36,649 bases of DNA from Planctomycetales bacterium (lineage in GTDB: Bacteria > Planctomycetota > Planctomycetia > Isosphaerales > Isosphaeraceae): NCBI GenBank assembly GCA_027459775.1, contig DAIDHE010000227.1, forward strand, positions 1 through 36,649, in the 5' to 3' direction. The notes beneath the pieces are model-generated. The model made no database searches. It was not told the origin of the DNA and saw only the letters and a list, made by a program, of their open reading frames with translations. The translations under genes were made by a program, and so were the position numbers. How positions within the stretch are numbered: position 1 is the first letter of the stretch; each line of letters starts with the position of its first letter. Positions 1 through 8,716 of the stretch are shown here, piece by piece.

Positions 1-1962
1 CGGCCCGCGCTCATCCTCTCGCGCGTCTGGGTGCTCGCGCTCGGGGCGGGGTTCACCGTCGCGACGGCTCTCTGGTTCACCCGCCGCGAACGCGACGCGA
101 CGTTCTTGTTTCATCGGCTCAGGCCGCGGGCGCTCGTGCGGCCGGTCCTCAAGCTCGCCGCGGCGGCACTGCCGATCGTCGTCGTGGGCGTCGTGCTCGG
201 CCGGCTGATCGACCACGGACCGGGCGGCGACATCCGCAAGAAACAAGGCAAGGACTACTGGAAGCAAAACCTCGCGACCTGGAAAGACTATCCGATCCCG
301 TTCATCGAGGCCGTCGACATCACGATGGATCTCGAACCCGCCCAGTCGTCTTTTCGCCTCACGGGAACCTACACCCTCAAGAACCGCACGGGGGCCCCGC
401 TCCGATCGGTCCCCGTGACGGCCGGCTTTCACTGGGACGACATCCACTGGACCTGGAACGGCGTCGAGGTCAGCCCCAAGGATCAAACGCGACTTTATGT
501 GTTTACGCCAAAGTCACCACTGGCGCCGGGCGCGTCGGCCGTTCTCGGGTTCCGATACAAGGGGCGATTCCCCGATGGGATCACCAAGAACGGCGGGGGC
601 GCGCGCGAGTTCATCCTGCCCTCGGGCGTGGTCCTGACCAGCTTTGGGCCAAGCTTCGCGCCCACGCTCGGGTATCGCGAGGAGCTCGGCGTCGACGACG
701 ACAACACGTACGAGGCCCGCCGCTACCCCGACGATTTTTACGTGGGCCGCACCGAGCCCGCGTTTGGGTCGGGCGCTCTCATGAAAACGCGGATCAAGGT
801 CTCGGCCCCGGCCGATTTCACGGTCAATTCGGTGGGCGAATTGGTCGCAAGCGAGGAATCCGCTGGCCGCCGCGCGGTGACCTGGGAGAGCGACAAACCT
901 GTTCACTTCTTGAACATTGTCGCGGGCAAGTGGGCCGTGCGCCGGGGGGCGGGGGCGGCCGTGTTTCATCACCCTGGGCACGCCTACAACGTCGCCGATT
1001 TATTGGCCGCCCTCGAGGCCGCGCGCACGTATTACTCGCAATGGTACTACCCCTTTCCCTGGAAGGAGCTCAAGCTCAGCGAGTTCCCCGCGCTCGCGGG
1101 CTACGCCCAGGGTTTCCCGACGAATATCACCTTTTCGGAAAACATCGGCTTCCTGACCGACGCGGGCGACAAGACCGACGCGGCGTTTCTGGTGGCGGCC
1201 CACGAGGCCGCACACCAGTGGTGGGGCAACCTCTTGCTGCCCGGCAAGGGGCCGGGGGGAAACATCCTCGCCGAGGGCCTGGCCCATTTCTCCACCGCCA
1301 TGCTCATGGAGCAGGTCAAGGGTGAAAAGGCCCGGATCGATTTCTTGAAGCAGATCGAAAAGGGCTACGGCGAAACCCGCAAGGCCGACGAGGAGCGCCC
1401 CCTGGTCTGGACCGACGGGACGCTCCCCACCGACACCACGGTGACCTACGACCGCGGCGGCTGGGTCTTCTGGATGCTCATGGATCACATGGGTCGAGAT
1501 AGAATGCTCAAGGGTCTTCATGCTTTCATCGACAAGTATCACGCGGCCGACGACTTCCCGGTGCTGCAAGACTTCCTGGCCGTGATGCGCCCGTTCGCCC
1601 GCGATCCTGGCGCTTTCGACTCCTTTGCCCAGCAATGGTTTTTCGAAAAGACCTTGCCCGAATTCCAGCTCTCGAACGCCCGGAAACGGCAAGAAAACGG
1701 CCTCTGGATCGCAACCGCCACGCTGACCAACAAGGGAACGGGCACGGTCCGGGTCGACGTCGCCGCCGAGCAACAAGATCGGTTTGACAAGGCCGGGAAA
1801 CCCGACCCTGATTATCGCGTGCAGGCGTCCACGATCACGATCGGCGCGGGTGAATCGAAAGCGGTCGAGGTCAAGGTCGACTTCGAGCCCGAGCGGCTCG
1901 TGGTCGACCCCGACGTCCGGGTGCTTCAGCTTTTTCGCGGCCAGGCGAAGGCGGATTTCTAG
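1..1962 (+). CDS. ABC-2 type permease / M1 family aminopeptidase fusion, 5'-truncated by window edge
   Basis: The frame is open to base 1, so only the C-terminal part is visible. It starts with the end of one hydrophobic segment, then a second membrane helix (about residues 40-61, counting from the GTG at 31). A large periplasmic M1-like metallopeptidase domain follows. The zinc motif HEAAH is at residues 391-395, with the third ligand Glu415 in the context ILAEGLAHF. A YDRGGW motif near residue 483 supplies the usual catalytic Tyr. The family normally has HEXXH-x18-E; here the spacing is 19. The exopeptidase GxMEN loop is replaced by a TFSEN-type sequence. Membrane-anchored ABC permease-M1 fusions are common in planctomycetes, and the visible end fits that class, but the permease half lies outside the window. 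Its TAG stop shares the palindrome CTAG with the stop of the convergent next gene. Confidence 0.85.
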   Translation, partial: RPALILSRVWVLALGAGFTVATALWFTRRERDATFLFHRLRPRALVRPVLKLAAAALPIVVVGVVLGRLIDHGPGGDIRKKQGKDYWKQNLATWKDYPIPFIEAVDITMDLEPAQSSFRLTGTYTLKNRTGAPLRSVPVTAGFHWDDIHWTWNGVEVSPKDQTRLYVFTPKSPLAPGASAVLGFRYKGRFPDGITKNGGGAREFILPSGVVLTSFGPSFAPTLGYREELGVDDDNTYEARRYPDDFYVGRTEPAFGSGALMKTRIKVSAPADFTVNSVGELVASEESAGRRAVTWESDKPVHFLNIVAGKWAVRRGAGAAVFHHPGHAYNVADLLAALEAARTYYSQWYYPFPWKELKLSEFPALAGYAQGFPTNITFSENIGFLTDAGDKTDAAFLVAAHEAAHQWWGNLLLPGKGPGGNILAEGLAHFSTAMLMEQVKGEKARIDFLKQIEKGYGETRKADEERPLVWTDGTLPTDTTVTYDRGGWVFWMLMDHMGRDRMLKGLHAFIDKYHAADDFPVLQDFLAVMRPFARDPGAFDSFAQQWFFEKTLPEFQLSNARKRQENGLWIATATLTNKGTGTVRVDVAAEQQDRFDKAGKPDPDYRVQASTITIGAGESKAVEVKVDFEPERLVVDPDVRVLQLFRGQAKADF

Positions 1963-3047
1963 GTGATTGAGCGTTGTCGGCTGGCACGCCGTCGACGATG
2001 GCGGCGTACGAGCGCCGTCGCAAGCCCGGCCGCGGCCGCGATCCCGGCCATGACGAAGCTCGAGGGCTCGGGGGCGGCTCCCCCCTGGGCGAAACCGATG
2101 AAGTCGCCATTCGCATTGAACTCGGAGACCGCGCCGTTTCCCGCGCCCGCTCCGCCTCCCTGAAGATTGAAAGTACTCGAGCCGAGATTGATGCTGTTGG
2201 ATTGAATTTGGACCAGCCCGCCGCCGCCGTTGCCTCCGTTTCCGTACTCCTCGCCGATGCCATGCATGTCGATCGTGACCCCGTTTCCTCCCTGGCCGCC
2301 TTGCGCCGTCACCGAGACGTTGAGTGAAACACTCGAGCCCAGGAAGGCGACCTCGCCGCCGCTTCCGCCGCCGCCAGCCGCGTAACCAGCCAGGCCGCTG
2401 GCAGACACGCTGAGACTCGACAGGCTCAGGCTTCCGCCCGCGCCAAACTCGATCGCGCCGCCGCCCACGCCTCCGCCATAAAAGCCCTGGCCGCCGACAC
2501 TTCCGGCCAACAGCCCCGCCGTGGTCAGGCCGTAGGTCGAGCCGCCAGCCCCCCCTGGGACCGGAATGTTTCCAGGCATCAGGTAGCTTTCGCCACCCGC
2601 TGACCCCGCGCCACCATAACCCCCGCCTCCTCCCGATCCCCCGTCCGAACCCCCGCTGCCAGACCCATAAAACCCAACCGACCAAACCGAGGCCTGAAAT
2701 GCGTTGCTGATCGTGAAGTTGCCTTGTGATAGAATTGCGACGGAATAGGCGGAGCCAGACGTCTCCGTCAAAGTCCCTCCCCCACTAATGTTAATAGAAC
2801 CAAACGTGAAGACGGCGACCTGTCCCGTGGGATCCATGACGCCGTTCAAGACGGTCCCATCCGGCAGCGTGATCGTGGGAGTCGCGCCATAATTACAATT
2901 GACGCTGTAGTTCCCCGCCTCCGTCAGCGTCGACGCAATCGCCGTATAGTCCGACGGCTGAAGCAACCCTCCCGCGAACGCCTCGACCGGCCACGAACAC
3001 GCCACGCCAACGACCACCGCCAACAATCCGCGCTTCATCGTCCCCAT
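1959..3047 (-). CDS. Gly-rich secreted PEP-CTERM sorting-domain protein
   Basis: Protein of 362 aa when started at ATG 3047, which has a G-rich Shine-Dalgarno (AAGGGGGGG) four bases upstream; ATG 3038 is an alternative. An N-terminal signal peptide (Lys-Arg, then a hydrophobic run ending around AFAGG) is followed by about 280 residues rich in Gly, Ser and Ala with many GGxGG runs. The C-terminus has the PEP-CTERM layout: APEPSS, a short hydrophobic helix, then an Arg/His-rich tail (RRHRRRR). Proteins of this type are exported and processed by an exosortase, and often end in the envelope or matrix. No enzymatic motif is visible. The Gly-rich body looks like a low-complexity beta-solenoid or structural surface protein. 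Upstream GTG/ATG extensions to 3095 lack export logic and were not used. Confidence 0.85.
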   Translation of the reverse strand: MGTMKRGLLAVVVGVACSWPVEAFAGGLLQPSDYTAIASTLTEAGNYSVNCNYGATPTITLPDGTVLNGVMDPTGQVAVFTFGSINISGGGTLTETSGSAYSVAILSQGNFTISNAFQASVWSVGFYGSGSGGSDGGSGGGGGYGGAGSAGGESYLMPGNIPVPGGAGGSTYGLTTAGLLAGSVGGQGFYGGGVGGGAIEFGAGGSLSLSSLSVSASGLAGYAAGGGGSGGEVAFLGSSVSLNVSVTAQGGQGGNGVTIDMHGIGEEYGNGGNGGGGLVQIQSNSINLGSSTFNLQGGGAGAGNGAVSEFNANGDFIGFAQGGAAPEPSSFVMAGIAAAAGLATALVRRHRRRRASRQRSIT

Positions 3048-3100
3048 GATCCCCCCCTTGGTTCTGCCATCGAACCACCCACGCACAGTGCACATGGAGA

Positions 3101-3129
3101 ACCTATTGGACCTGTGTCTATCATGTCAA
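3101..3129 (-). promoter_or_regulatory. candidate sigma-70 promoter for the PEP-CTERM gene
   Basis: On the minus strand a perfect -35 TTGACA (3124-3129) is followed after 17 bases by ATAGGT (3101-3106), a poor -10. It lies about 55 bases upstream of the chosen ATG. Only the -35 is convincing. Confidence 0.3.
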
Positions 3130-3407
3130 GAATGCATCGACGTGAAAGGTCGAGGAATCCGCCTTTTCCTTTTATAGCGTTTGCAAATCGCAACGCTCTG
3201 AGTCGCATTAGGGAAATATAGGCATTGTTAGGAGCTTGCGAATGAGGCAATGTTGCGAAAAAGCAACGCCAGGCGAAAGTGGTGGTCGGCCTCGTCGGGG
3301 GCGTGATTGGCCGGGATTTGGTATCGTGATCGGGCTCTCGGAGACCGAGGTCCGTGGCCTCGGACTCCTGAGACCGCGCGCCTTCCGGCTACGGAGCATC
3401 GTGAGTC
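3130..3407. other. intergenic region, no gene recognised
   Basis: Divergent intergenic region between the PEP-CTERM gene and cardiolipin synthase. The part near 3160-3240 is AT-richer than its surroundings, as expected for a promoter region. Short frames here on both strands have no recognisable product. Confidence 0.5.
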
Positions 3408-4817
3408 GTGACCTCGCACTTGAACTCGGCCTTTTACTGGCTGTTCTCCGACTTCTTGACGCACGTCGGATTCTTGCTTGCGCTTGTGTTCATGGCTGAC
3501 CTGTTGCGGCAGCGGCGGTCGCCGACGTCGACCCTGGCGTGGCTGATGGCGATCCTGCTCATGCCCTACGTGGGCGTGCCGCTGTATCTCCTTCTGGGGG
3601 GACGAAAGCTGCGAAGAATGGCCGGGCGGAAGAGCCCGATCTATCACGCAGCGGGCGCGGGTACCGACGACGCGACCGCCCTCGCGCGGCTGCTCAACTG
3701 GTACGGACTGCCAGGGGCAAAGCCAGGAAACCGGGTCGAGTTCATTTCGTCAGGGGTCGATGCGTTCGAGCGCATCTTGAAGCTGATCGATCGGGCCCAA
3801 TCCTCGATCGAGATCACCACGTACATCCTGGGTCTCGACCCCACCGGCCGCGAGCTCGTCGATCGGCTGGCCAGTCGGGCGGAGGCCGGGGTTCGCGTGC
3901 GGCTGTTGATCGACGGGGTTGGTTCGTGGAGGGTTCGCGGTTGGCATCTCGAGCGCCTCGCCAAGGCCGGCGCCGAGACGGCTTTCTTCATGCCGATGCT
4001 AAGGATGCCCTTTCGCGGCCGGCCCAATTTGAGGAACCATCGCAAGCTGATCGTGTTTGACGGCAGGGTCGCCCTGGCCGGCGGGATGAACCTGGCGTGG
4101 CCGTATATCGGGGCGACGACGAAAGGCTTGTGGTGTGACGTATCGCTCGAGGTGGAAGGCCCGGTCGTGAGCGACCTGTCGGCGATTTTCGCCTCGGACT
4201 GGGCCTTCGCCACACGCTCGAAACCCGAGCCTCCGGCCGCGGCCACCGCCCCGGAACGCGCTCGACCCGTCGTCGAGAAGGGGGGCGTCGTCCAGGTGGT
4301 CGCCAGCGGCCCCGACGTGGCCGGCGACCCGCTCTACGAAGCGATCTTGCTCCTCATCTTCTCAGCGCGACGACGAATCTGGATCGTCACGCCTTATTAC
4401 GTGCCCGACGAAATGCTGTCCAAGGCCCTGGTGCTGGCCGCCCGCCGCGGCGTCGACACCCGGCTCATCATCCCCGCCCACTCCAATCACCTGACCGCCG
4501 ACCTCGCACGGGCGAGCTACGTCCGCGACCTGCACAACGCCGGCGGCAAGGTTCTGCTCTACAGAGGCGAAATGCTCCACGCCAAGGCCGTCGTCCTCGA
4601 CGACTCGCTCGCCATGATCGGATCGGCAAACATGGATATCCGCAGCCTCTTCCTCAACTATGAGCTCGCCCTCTTCCTCTCGTCCGCCCGCGAGATCGAC
4701 GCCATCGCGGGCTGGACCGAGGATCTGGCGGCCCGCGCGACTCACGACCTCCCCGCCGCCGGCTGGGGGCGGGTGCTCGCGGAAAACGTCGTCCGGCTCC
4801 TCTCGCCTCTGCTCTAG
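3408..4817 (+). CDS. cls: cardiolipin synthase (phospholipase D superfamily)
   Basis: Membrane enzyme that condenses two phosphatidylglycerols, or a related pair, into cardiolipin. At 469 aa it has the usual length for ClsA-type proteins (about 480). Two N-terminal membrane helices (about residues 5-28 and 40-62) precede two phospholipase D domains. Each domain has a complete HKD motif: H211-R-K213-x4-D218 followed by GGMN, and H391-A-K393-x4-D398 followed by GSANMD. The start is GTG at 3408 (protein begins MTSHLNSAFYW); no better start with a strong ribosome binding site is seen. It stands alone, convergent with the antiporter gene, with only seven bases between the two stop codons. Confidence 0.92.
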   Translation: MTSHLNSAFYWLFSDFLTHVGFLLALVFMADLLRQRRSPTSTLAWLMAILLMPYVGVPLYLLLGGRKLRRMAGRKSPIYHAAGAGTDDATALARLLNWYGLPGAKPGNRVEFISSGVDAFERILKLIDRAQSSIEITTYILGLDPTGRELVDRLASRAEAGVRVRLLIDGVGSWRVRGWHLERLAKAGAETAFFMPMLRMPFRGRPNLRNHRKLIVFDGRVALAGGMNLAWPYIGATTKGLWCDVSLEVEGPVVSDLSAIFASDWAFATRSKPEPPAAATAPERARPVVEKGGVVQVVASGPDVAGDPLYEAILLLIFSARRRIWIVTPYYVPDEMLSKALVLAARRGVDTRLIIPAHSNHLTADLARASYVRDLHNAGGKVLLYRGEMLHAKAVVLDDSLAMIGSANMDIRSLFLNYELALFLSSAREIDAIAGWTEDLAARATHDLPAAGWGRVLAENVVRLLSPLL

Positions 4818-4824
4818 GCCCACG

Positions 4825-6051
4825 TCATGCTTCGGTGACGAGATTGTCCAGGCCCTCGACCACGGGCTCGGGCTCGCCCAGGGGGGCCGGCCCCAAGAGC
4901 CGCTTGAGGACCGGGGGCGCGATCAGGGTGGTCGCGATCACCATCAGCATCACCCCGCCAAAGAGCCCCGCCGACAGCACTCCCGCGGTAAGCCCCATCT
5001 TGGCGAAGATCAGCCCGACCTCGCCCCGCGGCGTCATTCCCACGCCGACCACGAGCTTGTTTCCCTTGAACCAGAACGGCGCGTAGCCGGCGGCGAGCTT
5101 GCCGGCCACACCGACGACGATCAAGACTCCGCCGGTCAGGAGGGCGAACCGGCTGTCCGGCGATCGCGGGTCGAGGGCGTCCAGGTCGACCGAAGCCCCC
5201 ACGACCACGAAAAAGAGGGGGACCAGGAAATGGCCGATCTCGGTAATTCCACGCTCGATTTCATGGGCGGCCGGAACCTTCGCGACCAGGATGCCGGCGG
5301 CGAATGCACCCAGGATCATCGCCGAGCCTGATCGATCGGCCAGCCAGGCCAGGGCCAGCGCGACGATGAGCGCGAGCGCCGTCGGCGTGCCGGGAAGGTT
5401 CAGGCGCTGGGCCGCGCGGAAGATCCACGGAACGACGTACCGGCCCACGGCGAGAGCGCCCACCAGGAACGCCACGGCCAGGAAGGTGGACATGCCGACC
5501 GAGCCCAGCGAGACCTCTCGGCCCAGGGCGAGCTCGGTCACGATGGTGAGGATAACCAGCCCCAGGATGTCGTCGAGCACGGCTGCTCCCAGGATGATCT
5601 GCCCCTCCTGGGAGCCCAGCCGTCCCAGGTCGGCGAGGACGCGGGCCGTGATGCCGACCGAGGTGGCCGTCAGCGTGGCCGCGGCCATGATCGCGGGCAG
5701 GCTGGCCAGGCCCAGGGCTAGGCAGGCCGCATAACCGGCGGCGAATGGCAGCACGACCCCCGCCACGGCCACCGTGAGCGACGTCGCCCCGACCTTGAAC
5801 AGCTTGCCCAGGTCGGTCTCGAGGCCGATCGCGAACAACAGAATCACCACCCCGAGCTCGGACAACAGCTCGACGGCTTCCCGCCCGGGGTCGACGAGTC
5901 CAAGCACGGATTTGCCCACGAGCACGCCCGCCACGAGCTCGCCCAACACCGCGGGCTGCCCCAACCGTTGGGCCAGAGCGCCCATGATCTTGGCCGAGCC
6001 CAGAATGACGACCAACATTCCCAGGAATGCCGGGACGCTCAAATGTTCCAT
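4825..6051 (-). CDS. CPA2-family cation/proton antiporter (KefB/NapA-like membrane domain)
   Basis: Integral membrane transporter of 408 aa with about 12-13 hydrophobic segments over its full length. Features typical of the monovalent cation:proton antiporter-2 family include the N-terminal QPAVLGELVAGVLVGKSVLG block, the LLFAIGLETDL segment, and a late TPRGEVGLIFAKMG block. There is no C-terminal TrkA-N/RCK domain, so it is a short NapA/YjbQ-like form and not a full KefB/KefC. It probably exchanges Na+ or K+ for H+; the ion cannot be told from sequence here. The start ATG at 6051 gives a sensible first helix, but no clear Shine-Dalgarno precedes it. It is transcribed divergently from typA. 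Confidence 0.88.
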   Translation of the reverse strand: MEHLSVPAFLGMLVVILGSAKIMGALAQRLGQPAVLGELVAGVLVGKSVLGLVDPGREAVELLSELGVVILLFAIGLETDLGKLFKVGATSLTVAVAGVVLPFAAGYAACLALGLASLPAIMAAATLTATSVGITARVLADLGRLGSQEGQIILGAAVLDDILGLVILTIVTELALGREVSLGSVGMSTFLAVAFLVGALAVGRYVVPWIFRAAQRLNLPGTPTALALIVALALAWLADRSGSAMILGAFAAGILVAKVPAAHEIERGITEIGHFLVPLFFVVVGASVDLDALDPRSPDSRFALLTGGVLIVVGVAGKLAAGYAPFWFKGNKLVVGVGMTPRGEVGLIFAKMGLTAGVLSAGLFGGVMLMVIATTLIAPPVLKRLLGPAPLGEPEPVVEGLDNLVTEA

Positions 6052-6104
6052 ATTTTATCGCACCAGGACAATCGGGCTTGTCTGTTATCGTGTAGGACGG
6101 ATAA

Positions 6105-6110
6105 TATAAT
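6105..6110 (+). promoter_or_regulatory. candidate -10 box of the typA promoter
   Basis: A perfect TATAAT lies in an AT-rich patch 89 bases upstream of the typA ATG. The nearest -35-like hexamers (TTGTCT at 6078 and TTATCG at 6085) have suboptimal spacing of 21 and 14 bases, so the assignment is tentative. Confidence 0.35.
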
Positions 6111-6198
6111 ATTCTCGATCATGGACCAGGCCCCTTTTTGCGCGGTCTGGTCTCGCCCCCACGGCCCCAGGCCCGCCCCTCGACCGGCGGTTGAAACG

Positions 6199-8025
6199 AT
6201 GAAGCGACGCGAGGACGTACGGAACGTAGCCATCATCGCCCACGTCGATCATGGCAAGACCACCCTGGTCGACGCCATGCTCAGACAGAGCGGCCAGTTT
6301 CGCGCATCCCAGCTTCAGGGCGAGCGGATTCTCGATTCCAACGATCTGGAGCGCGAGCGCGGGATCACGATCCTCGCCAAGAACATCGCCATCAACTACG
6401 GCGCGACCAAGATCAACCTGATCGATACGCCCGGGCACGCCGACTTCGGCGGCGAGGTCGAGCGCACCCTCCAGATGGCCGACGGGGCGCTGGTGCTGGT
6501 CGACGCGTTCGAGGGGCCGATGCCCCAGACCAAGTTCGTCCTGCGCAAGGCGTTCGCCCGCAAGATCCGGCCGATCGTGGTGATCAACAAGATCGACCGG
6601 CCCGACGCGCGGCCGCAAGAGGTCTTGAACGAGATCTTCGACGTGTTCGTGGAGCTCGGCGCCAGCGAGGAGCAGCTCGATTTTCCCCATATTTACGCCT
6701 CGGGCAAGGCGGGGTTCGCCACGCACGACGCCCATGCGCACTCGGGCGACGTGAAGCCGCTCCTGGATATGATCATTGCGCAGGTGCCAGGGCCCGTGGT
6801 CGATCACGACGGTCCGTTTCGCATGCTCTGCACGACCCTCGATTTCTCGGAGTACGTGGGGCGGATCGCGATCGGGCGGATCTTTTCGGGGTGCGCCCGC
6901 CGGGGACGCAAGGCGGTCCTGATCAAGGCCGGCGACCAGGTCGTGAGCGGGGCGATCGACGGCGTGTTGGTGTTTGACAAGCTGGGCCGGGTCGAGGTCG
7001 AGGAGGCCGAGGCCGGCGACATCGTTGCGATCGTCGGCATGGCGTCCGTCGACATCGGCGACACCCTCGCCGACGCCGATCACCCGATCGCCCTGCCCCG
7101 AATCGAGGTCGACGAGCCGACCTTGAGCATGCTCTTCACCGTCAACGACTCGCCCCTCTGCGGCGAGGGCCAGTACCTGACCTCGCGACACTTGCAGGAA
7201 CGGCTCGAGCGCGAGCTCCGCTCCAACGTCGCCCTCCGGGTCGAGCCCAGCGACGAACGCGACGCGTTCCGGGTCTCGGGCCGCGGCCTGCTGCACCTGT
7301 CGGTCTTGATCGAGACCATGCGCAGGGAAGGCTACGAACTCTCGGTCGGCAAGCCCGAGGTGATCTTCCGCCGGATCGACGGCGAGCTCTGCGAGCCCTT
7401 TGAATTCCTGGTCGTCGACGTCCCCCACGGCCAGATGGGGCCGGTCATCGAACTCTCCGGCAATCGCCGCGGCGAGATGACCCGCATGGACGTCAAGGGG
7501 GCCTACGCCCACCTCGAATTCCTGATCCCCGCCCGGGGCCTGATCGGACTCCGCAGCCGGCTGCTCTCGGCGACCCAGGGCGAGGCGATCATGCATCATA
7601 ATTTCCATGAATACCGTCCCACCAAAGGCGACGTCCCCAAGCGCGCAAACGGCGTGATGGTGAGCCAGGCCCGCGGCGAGGCCGTGGCGTTCGCTCTCGA
7701 CAACCTGCAGCAGCGCGGAGTCATGTTTGTCAAACCCGGCGACCCGGTCTACGAGGGGATGATCATCGCCGAAAACGCACGCGGCGACGACATGGTCGTC
7801 AACCCCTGCAAGGAAAAGAAACTGACCAACATGCGGGCCTCGGGCTCCGACAAGAACATCTTGCTCAAGCCCCCCCGCGAGCTCACTCTCGAGCTCGCGC
7901 TCGAATACATCGAAGACGACGAACTCGTTGAAATCACCCCGTCGCGCATCCGCCTCCGCAAAAAGGTGCTCCGCGAAGAGGGTCGCAGGCGCTCGGAACG
8001 GAGCAGCCGTAAGGTCGGGGTCTGA
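6199..8025 (+). CDS. typA: ribosome-associated GTPase TypA/BipA
   Basis: Translational GTPase of 608 aa, the normal TypA/BipA length. It binds the ribosome and is linked to 50S assembly and stress or cold adaptation. GTPase motifs are intact: AHVDHGKTT (residues 14-22), the RGITI switch I, DTPGH (76-80), NKID (130-133) and SGKAG near 165. They are followed by the EF-Tu-like barrel, EF-G-like domains and the TypA-specific C-terminal domain (for example RGLIGLRSR and the NMRASGSDKN segment). The frame is open upstream to 5968, but homologues begin right before the G1 motif, so ATG 6199 (MKRREDVRNVAI) is chosen; ATG 6121 would add 26 residues of unlikely sequence. It is a single gene, divergent from the antiporter and convergent with the acetyltransferase. 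Confidence 0.96.
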   Translation: MKRREDVRNVAIIAHVDHGKTTLVDAMLRQSGQFRASQLQGERILDSNDLERERGITILAKNIAINYGATKINLIDTPGHADFGGEVERTLQMADGALVLVDAFEGPMPQTKFVLRKAFARKIRPIVVINKIDRPDARPQEVLNEIFDVFVELGASEEQLDFPHIYASGKAGFATHDAHAHSGDVKPLLDMIIAQVPGPVVDHDGPFRMLCTTLDFSEYVGRIAIGRIFSGCARRGRKAVLIKAGDQVVSGAIDGVLVFDKLGRVEVEEAEAGDIVAIVGMASVDIGDTLADADHPIALPRIEVDEPTLSMLFTVNDSPLCGEGQYLTSRHLQERLERELRSNVALRVEPSDERDAFRVSGRGLLHLSVLIETMRREGYELSVGKPEVIFRRIDGELCEPFEFLVVDVPHGQMGPVIELSGNRRGEMTRMDVKGAYAHLEFLIPARGLIGLRSRLLSATQGEAIMHHNFHEYRPTKGDVPKRANGVMVSQARGEAVAFALDNLQQRGVMFVKPGDPVYEGMIIAENARGDDMVVNPCKEKKLTNMRASGSDKNILLKPPRELTLELALEYIEDDELVEITPSRIRLRKKVLREEGRRRSERSSRKVGV

Positions 8026-8070
8026 ACCAAGCGTCCCGACGGAAATCGTCAAGGCCGGGGCCTGGACCTC

Positions 8071-8622
8071 TCAGAGACGAGCCCCTTCCGACTGAGCCCA
8101 ATCCGCGCGCAACAATCCGAAAAACTCCACGTCGTGCCAACCGCCCTCGCGCCACAGTTTCTCGCGGGCAACCCCCTCGGGCCGATATCCGCATTTGAGA
8201 TAGACCCGCTTCATCGCCGGATTGACCGTATGCCCGTCGATCCGGTGCAGCCCAAGCTGATCGAAGGCGAATCGCGATCGCACCCGGACGGCGTCGCTCG
8301 CGAGCCCGCGACCCCAGGCCGAGCGGTTGCCAATCACCAGCCCCCCCGATGCGCAGCGGTTGATCCAATCCACGCCCACCAGGCCGATGAAACCGACGTG
8401 GAGCTCGACCTCGTCAAGAATCGCCCAGTGAAAGCTGTTCGGCCGACCGCTCTCGACATGCTCGAAAAATCGCTCTTCCTGTTGCCGCGAGACGCCGAGG
8501 TTGAGCTTGAGCGACCGCGTGGTCTCGGGGTCGTTCATCCACGCCAGGGTGTTTTCCAGGTGAAGTGCTCGATCGGGCGGGACCAGCCGCACGAGCGCCC
8601 CTTTGATTCCGACAATGGACAT
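8071..8622 (-). CDS. GNAT family N-acetyltransferase (RimJ/RimL-like)
   Basis: Protein of 183 aa with the RimJ/RimL-type GNAT fold: an N-terminal LVRLVPPDRALHLENTLAWMNDPE block, a central beta strand with HVGFIGLVGVDW, the acetyl-CoA loop region IGNRSAWGRGLASDAV (approximate R/Q-x-x-G-x-G/A motif), and a C-terminal LGLHRIDGHTVNPAMKRVYLKCGY segment that is characteristic of the family. It probably acetylates the N-terminus of a protein or a small molecule; the substrate cannot be predicted. The start at ATG 8622 is set by an AGGAG seven bases upstream. It is followed at some distance, on the same strand, by nothing; the sugar gene set lies upstream (94 bases), so read-through from that set is possible. 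Confidence 0.88.
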   Translation of the reverse strand: MSIVGIKGALVRLVPPDRALHLENTLAWMNDPETTRSLKLNLGVSRQQEERFFEHVESGRPNSFHWAILDEVELHVGFIGLVGVDWINRCASGGLVIGNRSAWGRGLASDAVRVRSRFAFDQLGLHRIDGHTVNPAMKRVYLKCGYRPEGVAREKLWREGGWHDVEFFGLLRADWAQSEGARL

Positions 8623-8716
8623 CACGCGTCTCCTGGTGGGCCGCGAGGCTCGCCTCAACCCGCGTTTGAAGATCAATGCGACCCACACGCGCTGGACACG
8701 AGCGGACTAGCCGGGT

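Noticed and set aside
1000-2685. 561-codon open frame on the minus strand
   Set aside because: It crosses the M1 peptidase and PEP-CTERM genes in another frame, is rich in Arg, Gly and Asp, and has no family features; a high-GC shadow.
5968-6198. 77-residue N-terminal extension of TypA
   Set aside because: It overlaps the divergent promoter region and the antiporter start, and TypA homologues begin just before the G1 motif.
6085-8052. 655-codon open frame antisense to typA
   Set aside because: Exactly antisense to a clear typA gene; composition typical of a shadow frame.
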